From the NCBI GenBank assembly GCA_964514145.1, contig CAZEPM010000090.1, positions 1 through 7,699 on the forward strand: DNA of 7,699 nucleotides, in the 5' to 3' direction. Of this stretch, positions 1 to 7,422 are shown piece after piece. The translations under genes and the position numbers were made by a program. The notes below the pieces were generated by a model. It had not been told where the DNA came from and searched no databases. It worked only from the letters and a program-made list of their open reading frames with translations. Position 1 is the stretch's first letter. Every line of letters starts with the position of its first letter. This stretch comes from Phocaeicola_A sp964514145 (GTDB lineage: Bacteria; Bacteroidota; Bacteroidia; Bacteroidales; Bacteroidaceae).

Positions 1-3
1 TCG

Positions 4-11
4 TATATTTG
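4..11 (+). promoter_or_regulatory. Probable -7 promoter element of the ATPase gene
   Basis: TATATTTG is an exact match to the Bacteroidetes -7 consensus TAnnTTTG. Transcription would begin near base 17-19, leaving a leader of about 13-15 bases before the ATG at 32. The -33 element would lie left of the window, so only half of the promoter can be checked. Confidence 0.5.
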
Positions 12-31
12 CGAATAAATCCGGCATTGGA

Positions 32-1210
32 ATGGAAATTTTCTACCAAACACATGCAAATCTAGTGGAACATACCAATATAAACGTCCGCCGTAACCTG
101 ATGGACGAAATCAATTGGAACGACCGGCTTATCGGTATTAAAGGTACGCGCGGGGTAGGAAAAACTACATTTCTGCTGCAATACGCCAAAGAACATTTCG
201 GGACAGACCGCTCCTGCCTGTACATCAACATGAACAATTTCTATTTTCAAGGCCACAGCGTGAAAAAACTGGCAGAAGACTTTTATAAACAGGGCGGCAA
301 AGTGTTGTTGATTGACCAGATATTCAAACAATCCAACTGGAGCCATGAACTCCGTCAGTGTTACGATCTCTATCCCGAATTAAAGATTGTGTTTACAGGC
401 TCGTCTGTCATGCGTCTGCACGAAGACTATCCGGAATTGCGCGACATTATCAAGTCTTATAACCTGCGCGGATTTTCTTTCCGAGAATTTCTAAACGTTG
501 TGACCGGCAATAGCTTTCAAGTCTATACACTGAGCGACATTATCCGTCATCACGAATCCATCGTGAAAGAGATTCTTTTAAAGACCCATCCACTCAATTA
601 TTTTCAAGACTATTTACATCATGGTTTTTATCCGTTTTTCATGGAAAAGCGCAATTACTCGGAAAATTTATTAAAGACGATGAACATGATGATTGAAGTA
701 GACATACTTTTAATCAAACAAATTGAACTTAAATATCTCTCGAAAATTAAGAAATTGTTATATTTGCTGGCAGTAGACGGTCCGTCGGCACCCAATGTGA
801 GTCAACTGGCTACAGACATCCGGACTTCGCGGGCTACCGTAATGAATTACATCAAATATTTGGCTGATTCGCGCCTGATTAATATGGTTTATCCGGAAGG
901 AGAATCTTTTCCCAAGAAACCATCGAAAATCATGATGCACAACACTAATCTGATGTATTCCATTTATCCGGTTAAAGTAGAAGAACAAGATGTATTGGAA
1001 ACTTTTTTCTTAAACACTATGTACAAAGACCATAAATTATATAAAGGCGACAAAGGGACTTCTTTTTTGGTGGATGGCACAATCCCTTTCAGAATTTGCC
1101 AGAAAGATGCTAAACCGAAAAACAACCCGGATTTCATCTATGCCATTCATCAAATCGAAGCAGGACACGGGAATCAAATTCCGCTGTGGCTTTTTGGTTT
1201 TCTCTATTAA
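32..1210 (+). CDS. AAA-type P-loop ATPase, DUF4143-like family
   Basis: This 392-residue cytoplasmic protein is a predicted ATP-binding protein of the AAA/DUF4143-like group common in Bacteroidales; its cellular role is unknown. Walker A is GTRGVGKTT (residues 38-46). The Walker B strand is VLLIDQI (91-97), with Gln96 where the family usually has the catalytic Glu. A sensor-like strand IVFTGSS follows (119-125), then RGFSFREFL (146-154), which marks the start of the second half. Residues about 255-285 look like a winged-helix segment. The end IPLWLFGFLY (383-392) matches my memory of full-length relatives. The usual C-terminal EVDF-type motif is not evident. The frame stays open to the left edge, so a start outside the window cannot be excluded; ATG 32 is preferred because of the promoter element just before it and because relatives, as I recall, begin MEIFYQTH. 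The gene lies 49 bases upstream of nifJ with no terminator between. Confidence 0.85.
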   Translation: MEIFYQTHANLVEHTNINVRRNLMDEINWNDRLIGIKGTRGVGKTTFLLQYAKEHFGTDRSCLYINMNNFYFQGHSVKKLAEDFYKQGGKVLLIDQIFKQSNWSHELRQCYDLYPELKIVFTGSSVMRLHEDYPELRDIIKSYNLRGFSFREFLNVVTGNSFQVYTLSDIIRHHESIVKEILLKTHPLNYFQDYLHHGFYPFFMEKRNYSENLLKTMNMMIEVDILLIKQIELKYLSKIKKLLYLLAVDGPSAPNVSQLATDIRTSRATVMNYIKYLADSRLINMVYPEGESFPKKPSKIMMHNTNLMYSIYPVKVEEQDVLETFFLNTMYKDHKLYKGDKGTSFLVDGTIPFRICQKDAKPKNNPDFIYAIHQIEAGHGNQIPLWLFGFLY

Positions 1211-1259
1211 CAAAACAAGAGCATAAACAACAAATTTCATACTAATAATTAATACTGTT

Positions 1260-4200
1260 ATGACTAAACAAAAGAAATTTATTACGTGTGATGGTAATGA
1301 AGCAGCTGCACATATCTCTTATATGTTCACTGAAGTAGCAGCAATTTATCCCATCACTCCGTCGTCTACGATGGCTGAGCATGTAGACGAATGGGCAGCC
1401 GCCGGTCGTAAAAACATCTTCGGCGAGACTGTTCTGGTTGAGGAAATGCAATCAGAAGCCGGTGCAGCGGGAGCTGTTCACGGTTCGTTACAAGCAGGTG
1501 CCCTAACGACTACTTATACGGCATCACAAGGCTTATTGCTGATGATTCCGAATATGTATAAAATCGCAGGTGAATTCTTGCCGTGTGTCTTCCACGTATC
1601 TGCTCGTACGTTGGCTTCACATGCACTGTGTATCTTTGGTGACCACCAAGACGTGATGTCCTGCCGTCAGACCGGATTTGCCATGCTGTGTGAAGGTTCT
1701 GTTCAAGAAGTTATGGATTTGGCTAGCGTAGCACATTTGGCCACGATCAAGACCCGTGTTCCATTCTTGAACTTCTTCGACGGTTTCCGTACCTCTCACG
1801 AAATTCAAAAGATTGAAAGACTGGACAACGAAGACCTGGCTCCGCTAATCGATCAAAAAGCCTTGTCTGAATTCCGTGAGCGCAAACTGACTCCGAATAA
1901 ACCGGTGGCTCGTGGTATGGCAGAAAACCCTGACCATTTCTTCCAACACAGAGAATCTTGCAACCCATTTTATGAAAACGTGCCTGAAATTGTAGAACAA
2001 TACATGGATGAAATCTACAAGATTACCGGCCGTCGCTATCATCTCTTTGACTACTACGGAGCCGAAGATGCAGAAAATATTATCATCGCAATGGGTTCGA
2101 TAACGGAAGCTGCCCGTGAAGCGATTGACTATCTGATGGCTCAAGGAAAGAAAGTCGGTATGATTTCAGTACATCTGTATCGCCCGTTCTCAGCTAAACA
2201 TTTCCTGGCAACGATGCCTAAGACGGTTAAACGCATTGCTGTGCTCGACCGTACGAAGGAACCGGGTGCAAACGGTGAGCCTTTGTACCTCGACGTAAAA
2301 GACTGTCTCTACGGACAAGAAAACGCTCCGTTGGTTGTAGGAGGACGCTACGGTCTGGGTTCAAAGGACACGACTCCGACTCAAATTTTATCTGTATTCG
2401 AGAACTTAGAAATGGCTATGCCGAAAGATAACTTCACGATCGGTATTGTAGATGACATAACATTCACCTCTCTGCCTAAGAAAGAAGAAATCGCTATGGG
2501 CGGCGAAGGAATGTTTGAAGCTAAGTTTTACGGTTTGGGAGCTGACGGAACAGTAGGTGCCAACAAGAACTCAGTAAAAATTATCGGTGACAACACAGAC
2601 AAATATTGCCAAGCTTACTTCTCATACGACTCAAAGAAATCCGGTGGTTTCACTTGCTCTCACTTGCGTTTCGGTGATCACCCAATTCGTTCTACATACT
2701 TGGTTAACACGCCGAATTTCGTAGCATGCCATGTACAGGCTTATCTGCACATGTATGACGTAACTCGTGGTCTGCGCAAGAACGGAACATTTCTTTTAAA
2801 TACTATTTGGGAAAGCGACGAATTGGCAAAGAACCTGCCAAACAAAGTAAAGAAATATTTCGCTCAAAACAACATCTCTGTTTACTATATCAACGCAACC
2901 CAAATTGCACAAGAAATAGGTTTGGGTAATCGTACAAACACCATCCTTCAATCCGCATTCTTCCGTATTACGGAGGTTATTCCCGTTGATTTAGCTATAG
3001 AACAAATGAAGAAATTCATTGTAAAATCCTATGGCAAGAAGGGTGAAGATATTGTCAACAAGAACTATGCGGCCGTAGATCGTGGAGGCGAATACAAACA
3101 ATTGACGATTGATCCGGCTTGGGTTAATCTGACAGACGACGCTAAAACAGAAAACAACGATCCTGCATTTATCAACGAAGTAGTCCGTCCGATCAATGCA
3201 CAAGACGGTGATTTGCTTCCAGTATCAGCTTTCAAAGGCATCGAAGATGGTACGTGGTATCAAGGAACAGCCAAATATGAGAAACGTGGTGTGGCTACAT
3301 TCGTTCCTGAATGGAACCCGGAAACTTGTATCCAATGTAACAAATGTGCATACGTTTGTCCTCACGCAGCTATCCGTCCGTTCGTACTCGATGCTGAAGA
3401 ACAGAAAGGTGCAAACTTCCCGATGCTGAAAGCCATAGGTAAAGTATTCGATGGTATGACGTTCCGCGTACAAGTAGACGTACTCGACTGCCTTGGTTGT
3501 GGTAACTGTGCCGACATTTGTCCGGGCAATCCAAAGAAAGGCGGTAAGGCATTGACCATGAAACATCTCGAAAGTCAGCTTGCTGAAACTGACAACTGGA
3601 CTTACTGCGTAGACAATGTGAAGTCTAAACAACATTTGGTTGACATCAAATCGAATGTAAAGAACTCACAGTTTGCAACCCCGTTGTTCGAGTTCTCAGG
3701 AGCATGTTCAGGTTGCGGTGAGACTCCGTATGTGAAGTTGATCTCTCAACTTTTTGGTGATCGTGAAATGGTAGCCAACGCAACCGGATGCTCATCTATT
3801 TATTCCGGTTCTGTACCTTCTACTCCTTATACAACAAATGAGAAAGGTCAAGGTCCTGCATGGGCTAACTCTTTGTTCGAAGACTTCTGCGAATTTGGTC
3901 TAGGTATGGAACTTGCCAACAAGAAACTCCGCAACCGTTTGATAGAAGCCATGCAAGGAGCTATTGCTGCAGAAGGCACTCCTGCCGAATATAAAGCTGT
4001 TTTCCAAGAATGGCTCGAAGGCAAAGACGATGCCGAGAAGAGCAAAGCTGCTGCCGAGAAGATTGTTCCGATGGTAGAAGCAGCTAAAGACAATTGTGAA
4101 TATTGTAAGACTATCGCTGAATTCCAAGACTATCTTATCAAACGCAGCCAGTGGATTATCGGTGGTGACGGTGCTGCATACGATATCGGTTACGGTGGCC

Positions 4201-4802
4201 TTGATCATGTAATCGCTTCCGGCGAAGATGTAAACATTCTCGTACTCGATACTGAAGTTTACTCTAACACAGGTGGACAAGCATCTAAAGCAACTCCGCT
4301 TGGTGCCATTGCCAAGTTTGCAGCCTCCGGAAAACGTGTACGTAAAAAAGATCTCGGTATGATTGCCACTACTTACGGATATGTATACGTAGCTCAAATC
4401 GCTATGGGAGCTGATCAAGCACAGACCTTGAAAGCCATCCGCGAAGCCGAAGCATATCATGGACCATCCTTGATCATTGCATACGCTCCGTGTATCAACC
4501 ACGGTCTGAAAGCCGGTATGGGTAAATCACAAGCAGAAGAAGCCAAAGCTGTTGAATGCGGATACTGGCACTTATGGCGATTCAATCCTGAGTTGGAAGC
4601 AGAAGGTAAGAATCCGTTCATACTAGACTCGAAAGAACCTAATTGGGATAACTTCCAAGACTATCTCAAAGGTGAAGTCCGCTTCGCTTCTGTCATGAAA
4701 CAATATCCGACTGAAGCAGCAGACTTGTTCAACGCTTGTGAAGACATGGCTAAGAAACGCTATGCTTCCTACAAACGTATGGCAAACATGAACTGGGAAT
4801 AA
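1260..4802 (+). CDS. nifJ: Pyruvate:ferredoxin (flavodoxin) oxidoreductase
   Basis: This cytoplasmic single-chain enzyme (EC 1.2.7.1) oxidises pyruvate and CoA to acetyl-CoA and CO2 and reduces ferredoxin or flavodoxin. It is the main pyruvate-splitting step in anaerobes, and its electron flow is known to activate metronidazole. The length of 1180 residues fits the family (about 1170-1230). All domains are seen in order: N-terminal pyruvate/TPP domain with YPITPSS (30-36), EMQSEAGAAGAVHG (62-75) and the substrate arginine at 116; domain II near 270-310; gamma-type domain from about 424; EKR segment 583-609; a two-[4Fe-4S] ferredoxin domain with CxxCxxCxxxCP at 690-701 and 744-755; and a C-terminal TPP domain with GGDGAA (968-973) and DTEVYSNTGG (997-1006). 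Cys816, 819, 844 and 1078 match the spacing of the proximal cluster ligands in the Desulfovibrio enzyme. No key residue is missing. The leader is AT-rich without a clear Shine-Dalgarno, and I found no convincing promoter in the 49-base gap. Confidence 0.98.
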   Translation: MTKQKKFITCDGNEAAAHISYMFTEVAAIYPITPSSTMAEHVDEWAAAGRKNIFGETVLVEEMQSEAGAAGAVHGSLQAGALTTTYTASQGLLLMIPNMYKIAGEFLPCVFHVSARTLASHALCIFGDHQDVMSCRQTGFAMLCEGSVQEVMDLASVAHLATIKTRVPFLNFFDGFRTSHEIQKIERLDNEDLAPLIDQKALSEFRERKLTPNKPVARGMAENPDHFFQHRESCNPFYENVPEIVEQYMDEIYKITGRRYHLFDYYGAEDAENIIIAMGSITEAAREAIDYLMAQGKKVGMISVHLYRPFSAKHFLATMPKTVKRIAVLDRTKEPGANGEPLYLDVKDCLYGQENAPLVVGGRYGLGSKDTTPTQILSVFENLEMAMPKDNFTIGIVDDITFTSLPKKEEIAMGGEGMFEAKFYGLGADGTVGANKNSVKIIGDNTDKYCQAYFSYDSKKSGGFTCSHLRFGDHPIRSTYLVNTPNFVACHVQAYLHMYDVTRGLRKNGTFLLNTIWESDELAKNLPNKVKKYFAQNNISVYYINATQIAQEIGLGNRTNTILQSAFFRITEVIPVDLAIEQMKKFIVKSYGKKGEDIVNKNYAAVDRGGEYKQLTIDPAWVNLTDDAKTENNDPAFINEVVRPINAQDGDLLPVSAFKGIEDGTWYQGTAKYEKRGVATFVPEWNPETCIQCNKCAYVCPHAAIRPFVLDAEEQKGANFPMLKAIGKVFDGMTFRVQVDVLDCLGCGNCADICPGNPKKGGKALTMKHLESQLAETDNWTYCVDNVKSKQHLVDIKSNVKNSQFATPLFEFSGACSGCGETPYVKLISQLFGDREMVANATGCSSIYSGSVPSTPYTTNEKGQGPAWANSLFEDFCEFGLGMELANKKLRNRLIEAMQGAIAAEGTPAEYKAVFQEWLEGKDDAEKSKAAAEKIVPMVEAAKDNCEYCKTIAEFQDYLIKRSQWIIGGDGAAYDIGYGGLDHVIASGEDVNILVLDTEVYSNTGGQASKATPLGAIAKFAASGKRVRKKDLGMIATTYGYVYVAQIAMGADQAQTLKAIREAEAYHGPSLIIAYAPCINHGLKAGMGKSQAEEAKAVECGYWHLWRFNPELEAEGKNPFILDSKEPNWDNFQDYLKGEVRFASVMKQYPTEAADLFNACEDMAKKRYASYKRMANMNWE

Positions 4803-4824
4803 TATTCCTTTCTCATCACTAATA

Positions 4825-4864
4825 AGGCGACAGACTCTTCTGGTAAAGAGTCTGTCGCCTTTCA
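4825..4864 (+). terminator. Rho-independent terminator of nifJ
   Basis: A perfect 15-bp inverted repeat (4825-4839 with 4846-4860) surrounds a 6-base loop and is followed by a T-rich tail (TTTCATTTT). It begins 22 bases after the nifJ stop. The stem is G+C-rich at its base (AGGCGACAG/CTGTCGCCT). A-rich sequence on the left flank could give some activity on the opposite strand, but the better tail is on the plus strand. Confidence 0.9.
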
Positions 4865-4970
4865 TTTTATATGCAATCGTTATGTCCCCAAATCCCTTAT
4901 GATTGAGTCACTTATATTCGCCACTGTCTCTAATCCACCGGCAAGTATATCTCTATTCGGAAGACTCATA

Positions 4971-5024
4971 CAAAAAATCTCGGAAGACAAACATGCATGC
5001 TTACACACGTTGTTTTCCGAGATT
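4971..5024 (-). terminator. Probable terminator of the fabG-pseudouridine synthase operon
   Basis: Arms 4976-4990 and 5010-5024 pair over 15 bp with a single G-U wobble. On the minus strand the hairpin is followed directly by a run of six Ts (complement of A4972-4977), as expected for an intrinsic terminator. It lies 34 bases beyond the stop of the pseudouridine synthase gene. The 19-base loop is long for a terminator and contains the palindrome ATGCAT. The 100-odd bases between this hairpin and the nifJ terminator show no recognisable feature. Confidence 0.8.
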
Positions 5025-5058
5025 CTTTATAAGAACGATTGTTACAATTGCCAACAAA

Positions 5059-5733
5059 TTAGAGCATACGAAAACCATTCCACAAATTACCAGCTGGCAC
5101 CGCAGCTTCCAAACTAATTTGCTTTTTCGACACCGGATGAATAAAGCTGACCGTACGTGCGTGCAAACTAATGCTTCCATCAGGATTAGATCGCGGAAAG
5201 CCATATTTCAAATCGCCCTTAATCGGACAACCTATTTTAGCCAGTTGAGCGCGAATCTGATGATGACGTCCTGTTTTCAGGTCAATCTCCAGCAAAAAAT
5301 AATTATCCGATTGTCCTATCAAACGATAATGCAAAATAGCCTTCTTCGCATCTTTTTTCACATCTTTGTCGTACGCATAACTTTTGTTTTGTCTTTCATT
5401 GCGCACCAAATAGTGAATCAGTTCATCTTCATTTTTCGGCGGACAATTTTTGACGATTGCCCAATATGTTTTTTTTACTTCGCCATTGCGAAACATCTCA
5501 TTGAGGCGTCCCAAAGCTTTGCTGGTCTTGGCAAAAACCACCAGTCCGCTCACCGGACGGTCCAGTCTGTGGACAACTCCGACAAACACGTTACCGGGCT
5601 TGGCATATACTGCCTTGATATATTCTTTTACCCATTCTGAAAGTGGTTTGTCGCCTGTTTTGTCACCCTGAACAATTTCCGAACTTGTTTTATTGACAAC
5701 GAGAATGTGATTATCTTCGTAAACAATCTCCAC
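5059..5733 (-). CDS. RluA-family RNA pseudouridine synthase
   Basis: This 224-residue protein isomerises specific uridines to pseudouridine in rRNA or tRNA. The RluA-family signature HRLDRPVSG spans residues 55-63, with Asp58 as the catalytic aspartate. Further family motifs are LKTGRHHQIRAQLA (152-165) and LHARTVSFIHP (190-200). There is no N-terminal S4 RNA-binding domain, so this is the short, catalytic-domain-only form; the exact target (23S rRNA or tRNA) cannot be read from sequence and no specific symbol is given. The start is GTG at 5733: the frame upstream has no other usable start before a TGA, and the next Met is residue 80. The sequence TAAAGA, which includes the fabG stop, could serve as ribosome binding site 7 bases upstream. 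It is the second gene of an operon with fabG and is probably translationally coupled to it. Confidence 0.93.
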   Translation of the reverse strand: MEIVYEDNHILVVNKTSSEIVQGDKTGDKPLSEWVKEYIKAVYAKPGNVFVGVVHRLDRPVSGLVVFAKTSKALGRLNEMFRNGEVKKTYWAIVKNCPPKNEDELIHYLVRNERQNKSYAYDKDVKKDAKKAILHYRLIGQSDNYFLLEIDLKTGRHHQIRAQLAKIGCPIKGDLKYGFPRSNPDGSISLHARTVSFIHPVSKKQISLEAAVPAGNLWNGFRML

Positions 5734-5740
5734 TGACCAA

Positions 5741-5746
5741 TCTTTA
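5741..5746 (-). promoter_or_regulatory. Ribosome binding site supporting the GTG start
   Basis: On the minus strand TAAAGA combines the fabG stop codon with a weak purine-rich binding site, 7 bases before the GTG at 5733. It supports that start and suggests that ribosomes finishing fabG reinitiate on the next gene. Confidence 0.45.
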
Positions 5747-6490
5747 CATATTCATACCGCCGTCTACTTGAATCACCTGTCCGCTCACGTAAGACGACAT
5801 ATCGGAAGCAAGAAAAGTAGCAACGTTTGCCACATCTTCAGTCGTACCTCCGCGACGAAGAGGAATCTTTTTGCTCCATTCATCCTTTACTTCATCGGAA
5901 AGTTTAGCCGTCATGTCAGTAATAATAAATCCCGGAGCTATGGCGTTGGCACGAATGCCGCGCGAACCGAGTTCTTGCGCAATCGACTTAGCAAGACCAA
6001 TCATTCCGGCTTTAGAAGCAGAGTAATTACACTGTCCTGCATTGCCGTGAACACCGACCACAGAAGCCATATTGATGATGTTTCCAGCTTTTTGGCGCAT
6101 CATAATCGGCGTGCATGCGTGAATGAAATTAAACGCAGATTTCAGATTAACAGCAATCACAGCGTCCCATTGTGCTTCGCTCATACGCATCATCAAGCCG
6201 TCTTTCGTAATGCCGGCATTATTGACCAAGATGTCTATCGAACCAAAATCTTCTTTAATCTGATTGACTACTTTTTCAGTTTCTTCAAAGCTGGCAGCAT
6301 TCGAGGCATAGCCCTTTACTTTTACGCCAAATGCTGCAATCTCTTTTTCTGTATTCTGGCCATTTTCGTCGATAACCAAATCTGTAAATGCTATGTTTGC
6401 ACCTTCGGAAGCAAACTTTAAAGCAATCGCCTTACCGATACCACGGGCTGCACCAGTAATGATTGCCGTTTTTCCTGTTAATAATCCCAT
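5744..6490 (-). CDS. fabG: 3-oxoacyl-[acyl-carrier-protein] reductase
   Basis: FabG (EC 1.1.1.100) is the NADPH-dependent reductase of the type II fatty-acid elongation cycle, turning 3-oxoacyl-ACP into 3-hydroxyacyl-ACP in the cytoplasm. The 248-residue protein is a classical short-chain dehydrogenase: cofactor loop ITGAARGIG (11-19), NNAG (90-93), and the catalytic tetrad Asn115, Ser143, Tyr156 and Lys160 in the YSASK context. PGFIITDMT (186-194) and the end VDGGM (242-246) are typical of FabG rather than other short-chain reductases, and the length is standard. The start is ATG 6490, with a weak AAAG about 6 bases upstream. A Bacteroidetes-type promoter lies 37 bases upstream, and the pseudouridine synthase gene follows after 10 bases. 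Members of this superfamily are easily confused, so a specialised reductase is possible, but the motif set fits FabG well. Confidence 0.93.
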   Translation of the reverse strand: MGLLTGKTAIITGAARGIGKAIALKFASEGANIAFTDLVIDENGQNTEKEIAAFGVKVKGYASNAASFEETEKVVNQIKEDFGSIDILVNNAGITKDGLMMRMSEAQWDAVIAVNLKSAFNFIHACTPIMMRQKAGNIINMASVVGVHGNAGQCNYSASKAGMIGLAKSIAQELGSRGIRANAIAPGFIITDMTAKLSDEVKDEWSKKIPLRRGGTTEDVANVATFLASDMSSYVSGQVIQVDGGMNM

Positions 6491-6526
6491 AATTCTTTAG
6501 TTATTTAGATGAATAATTTCATGAGG

Positions 6527-6557
6527 CAAAGATACACCTTATTTAATGATCAGCCAA
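6527..6557 (-). promoter_or_regulatory. Promoter of the fabG operon
   Basis: On the minus strand TTG (6557-6555) is followed after 20 bases by TATCTTTG (6534-6527), an exact match to the Bacteroidetes TAnnTTTG -7 element with correct spacing. Transcription would start near 6520, giving a leader of about 30 bases before the fabG ATG. Confidence 0.7.
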
Positions 6558-6614
6558 CGTCGATATTAAAAGATTTCAGGTCAAACTGACTTCTCTATCT
6601 CTCGCACAATCCGC

Positions 6615-6702
6615 ACAGCTTGGTTCCTTTGATAACAAGGCCTCGACACCATGGTATCAAGGCTTTGTCACGAGCGTGTTGCGCCCTTGCCACTAACGGG
6701 GT
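6615..6702. repeat. Degenerate 22-base tandem repeat, four units
   Basis: Units at 6615-6636, 6637-6658, 6659-6680 and 6681-6702 align without gaps at period 22. Neighbouring units agree at 12, 14 and 13 of 22 positions by my count, against about 5-6 expected by chance. The unit contains a core like CAAGGCCTtGnCAC and, in the second unit, the palindrome CCATGG. Since 22 is not a multiple of three, a repeated peptide is unlikely. It fills most of the 256-base gap between the tetR stop and fabG, upstream of the fabG promoter. The rest of this gap holds only the promoter and a short palindrome (6720-6730). Confidence 0.55.
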
Positions 6703-6746
6703 TCCATACGGTTTGCAACCGGTCAGACCGATCTGATTTTCCTAAA

Positions 6747-7343
6747 TTATCTCAGATTTACATTTCTTCCCAAAGCACCAAAAACCAGCCGACCGACGTA
6801 CTTTCGAGCTTCCTCTTCACTCAAACCCGTTCCAATCAGCCCTCGTATGTACGGAGTCTCTATGCCCTTGAGAGAATAATGGATAATATCAGCTACGAAA
6901 TTGATATTGTCTATCACGAAAACACCCTTCCCTTTGCCTTCAGACAAGACTTCGCGAAAGATCAGAATCTCGTTACGATCGAATTCTTTACGGCAACTCT
7001 CCACCATCCAAATATCACGAAAAAAAGAAGCTCTGAGCGTTCCATTCCGATAGACCACGTCTTTGATTATTTTCAATCGAGTGTAAATCAATTCTATAAG
7101 TTTTTCATCCGGAGAGATATCCTTAGACGAGACCTTTTTCATCTCTTCTGCCAACCGATTGAGCTCTGACTCGACGACGGCCAGATATATAGCTTCTTTG
7201 CTTTTGAAATATGTATATAGTGTTCGCCTACCTTTCTTAGAAGCTAACGCAATATCGTTCATCGTCGTATCTTCTACGCCTTTCTTTGCAAACAGTTGAC
7301 GTGCAACGTCTACCAGTAAGCTCCTAGTTTTTGATATAGTCAT
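6747..7343 (-). CDS. TetR/AcrR-family transcriptional regulator
   Basis: This is a predicted DNA-binding repressor of 198 residues, the usual size for the family. The N-terminal part shows the TetR helix-turn-helix: RSLLVDVARQLFAKKG (7-22), then TTMNDIALASKKGRRTLYTY (26-45) and FKSKE (46-50), in which the second and third helices contact the operator. The remainder is the variable helical ligand and dimer domain, with no recognisable ligand site. The ATG at 7343 is chosen over a TTG two codons earlier (7349) because the family N-terminus begins close to here and no binding site favours the TTG. It has its own promoter (7392-7422) and lies upstream of fabG in the same direction, separated by 256 bases. 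Control of fatty-acid genes is a reasonable guess from position only; no operator shared by the two promoters was found. Confidence 0.92.
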   Translation of the reverse strand: MTISKTRSLLVDVARQLFAKKGVEDTTMNDIALASKKGRRTLYTYFKSKEAIYLAVVESELNRLAEEMKKVSSKDISPDEKLIELIYTRLKIIKDVVYRNGTLRASFFRDIWMVESCRKEFDRNEILIFREVLSEGKGKGVFVIDNINFVADIIHYSLKGIETPYIRGLIGTGLSEEEARKYVGRLVFGALGRNVNLR

Positions 7344-7391
7344 AAACAAATAAGTGGTTCTAAAAACAATCGATAATCAATTAACTATTAG

Positions 7392-7422
7392 CAAAAGTAA
7401 TTTTTCTTTTTCGATGAACAAA
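7392..7422 (-). promoter_or_regulatory. Promoter of the tetR-family gene
   Basis: On the minus strand TTTG (7422-7419) is separated by 19 bases from TACTTTTG (7399-7392). Both boxes match the Bacteroidetes -33/-7 consensus exactly and the spacing is right. Transcription would start near 7385, about 40 bases before the ATG at 7343. Confidence 0.7.

Noticed and set aside
3900..4502. A 200-codon open frame on the minus strand
   Set aside because: It is antisense to the TPP domain of nifJ and has no domain signature or promoter.
4903..5640. A 245-codon open frame on the plus strand
   Set aside because: It lies almost entirely opposite the pseudouridine synthase gene, which has clear catalytic motifs; the plus-strand product has no recognisable motif and looks like an antisense shadow. 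It also runs through the minus-strand terminator hairpin.
5768..6421. A 217-codon open frame on the plus strand
   Set aside because: It is antisense to fabG, whose motifs are complete; the plus-strand product is rich in His, Ser and Phe with no domain.
6615..6702. The 22-base repeat as a CRISPR array
   Set aside because: Units are contiguous without spacers and are degenerate; there are no cas genes nearby.
6651..7169. A 172-codon open frame on the plus strand
   Set aside because: It is antisense to tetR and starts inside the 22-base repeat; no motif or promoter supports it.
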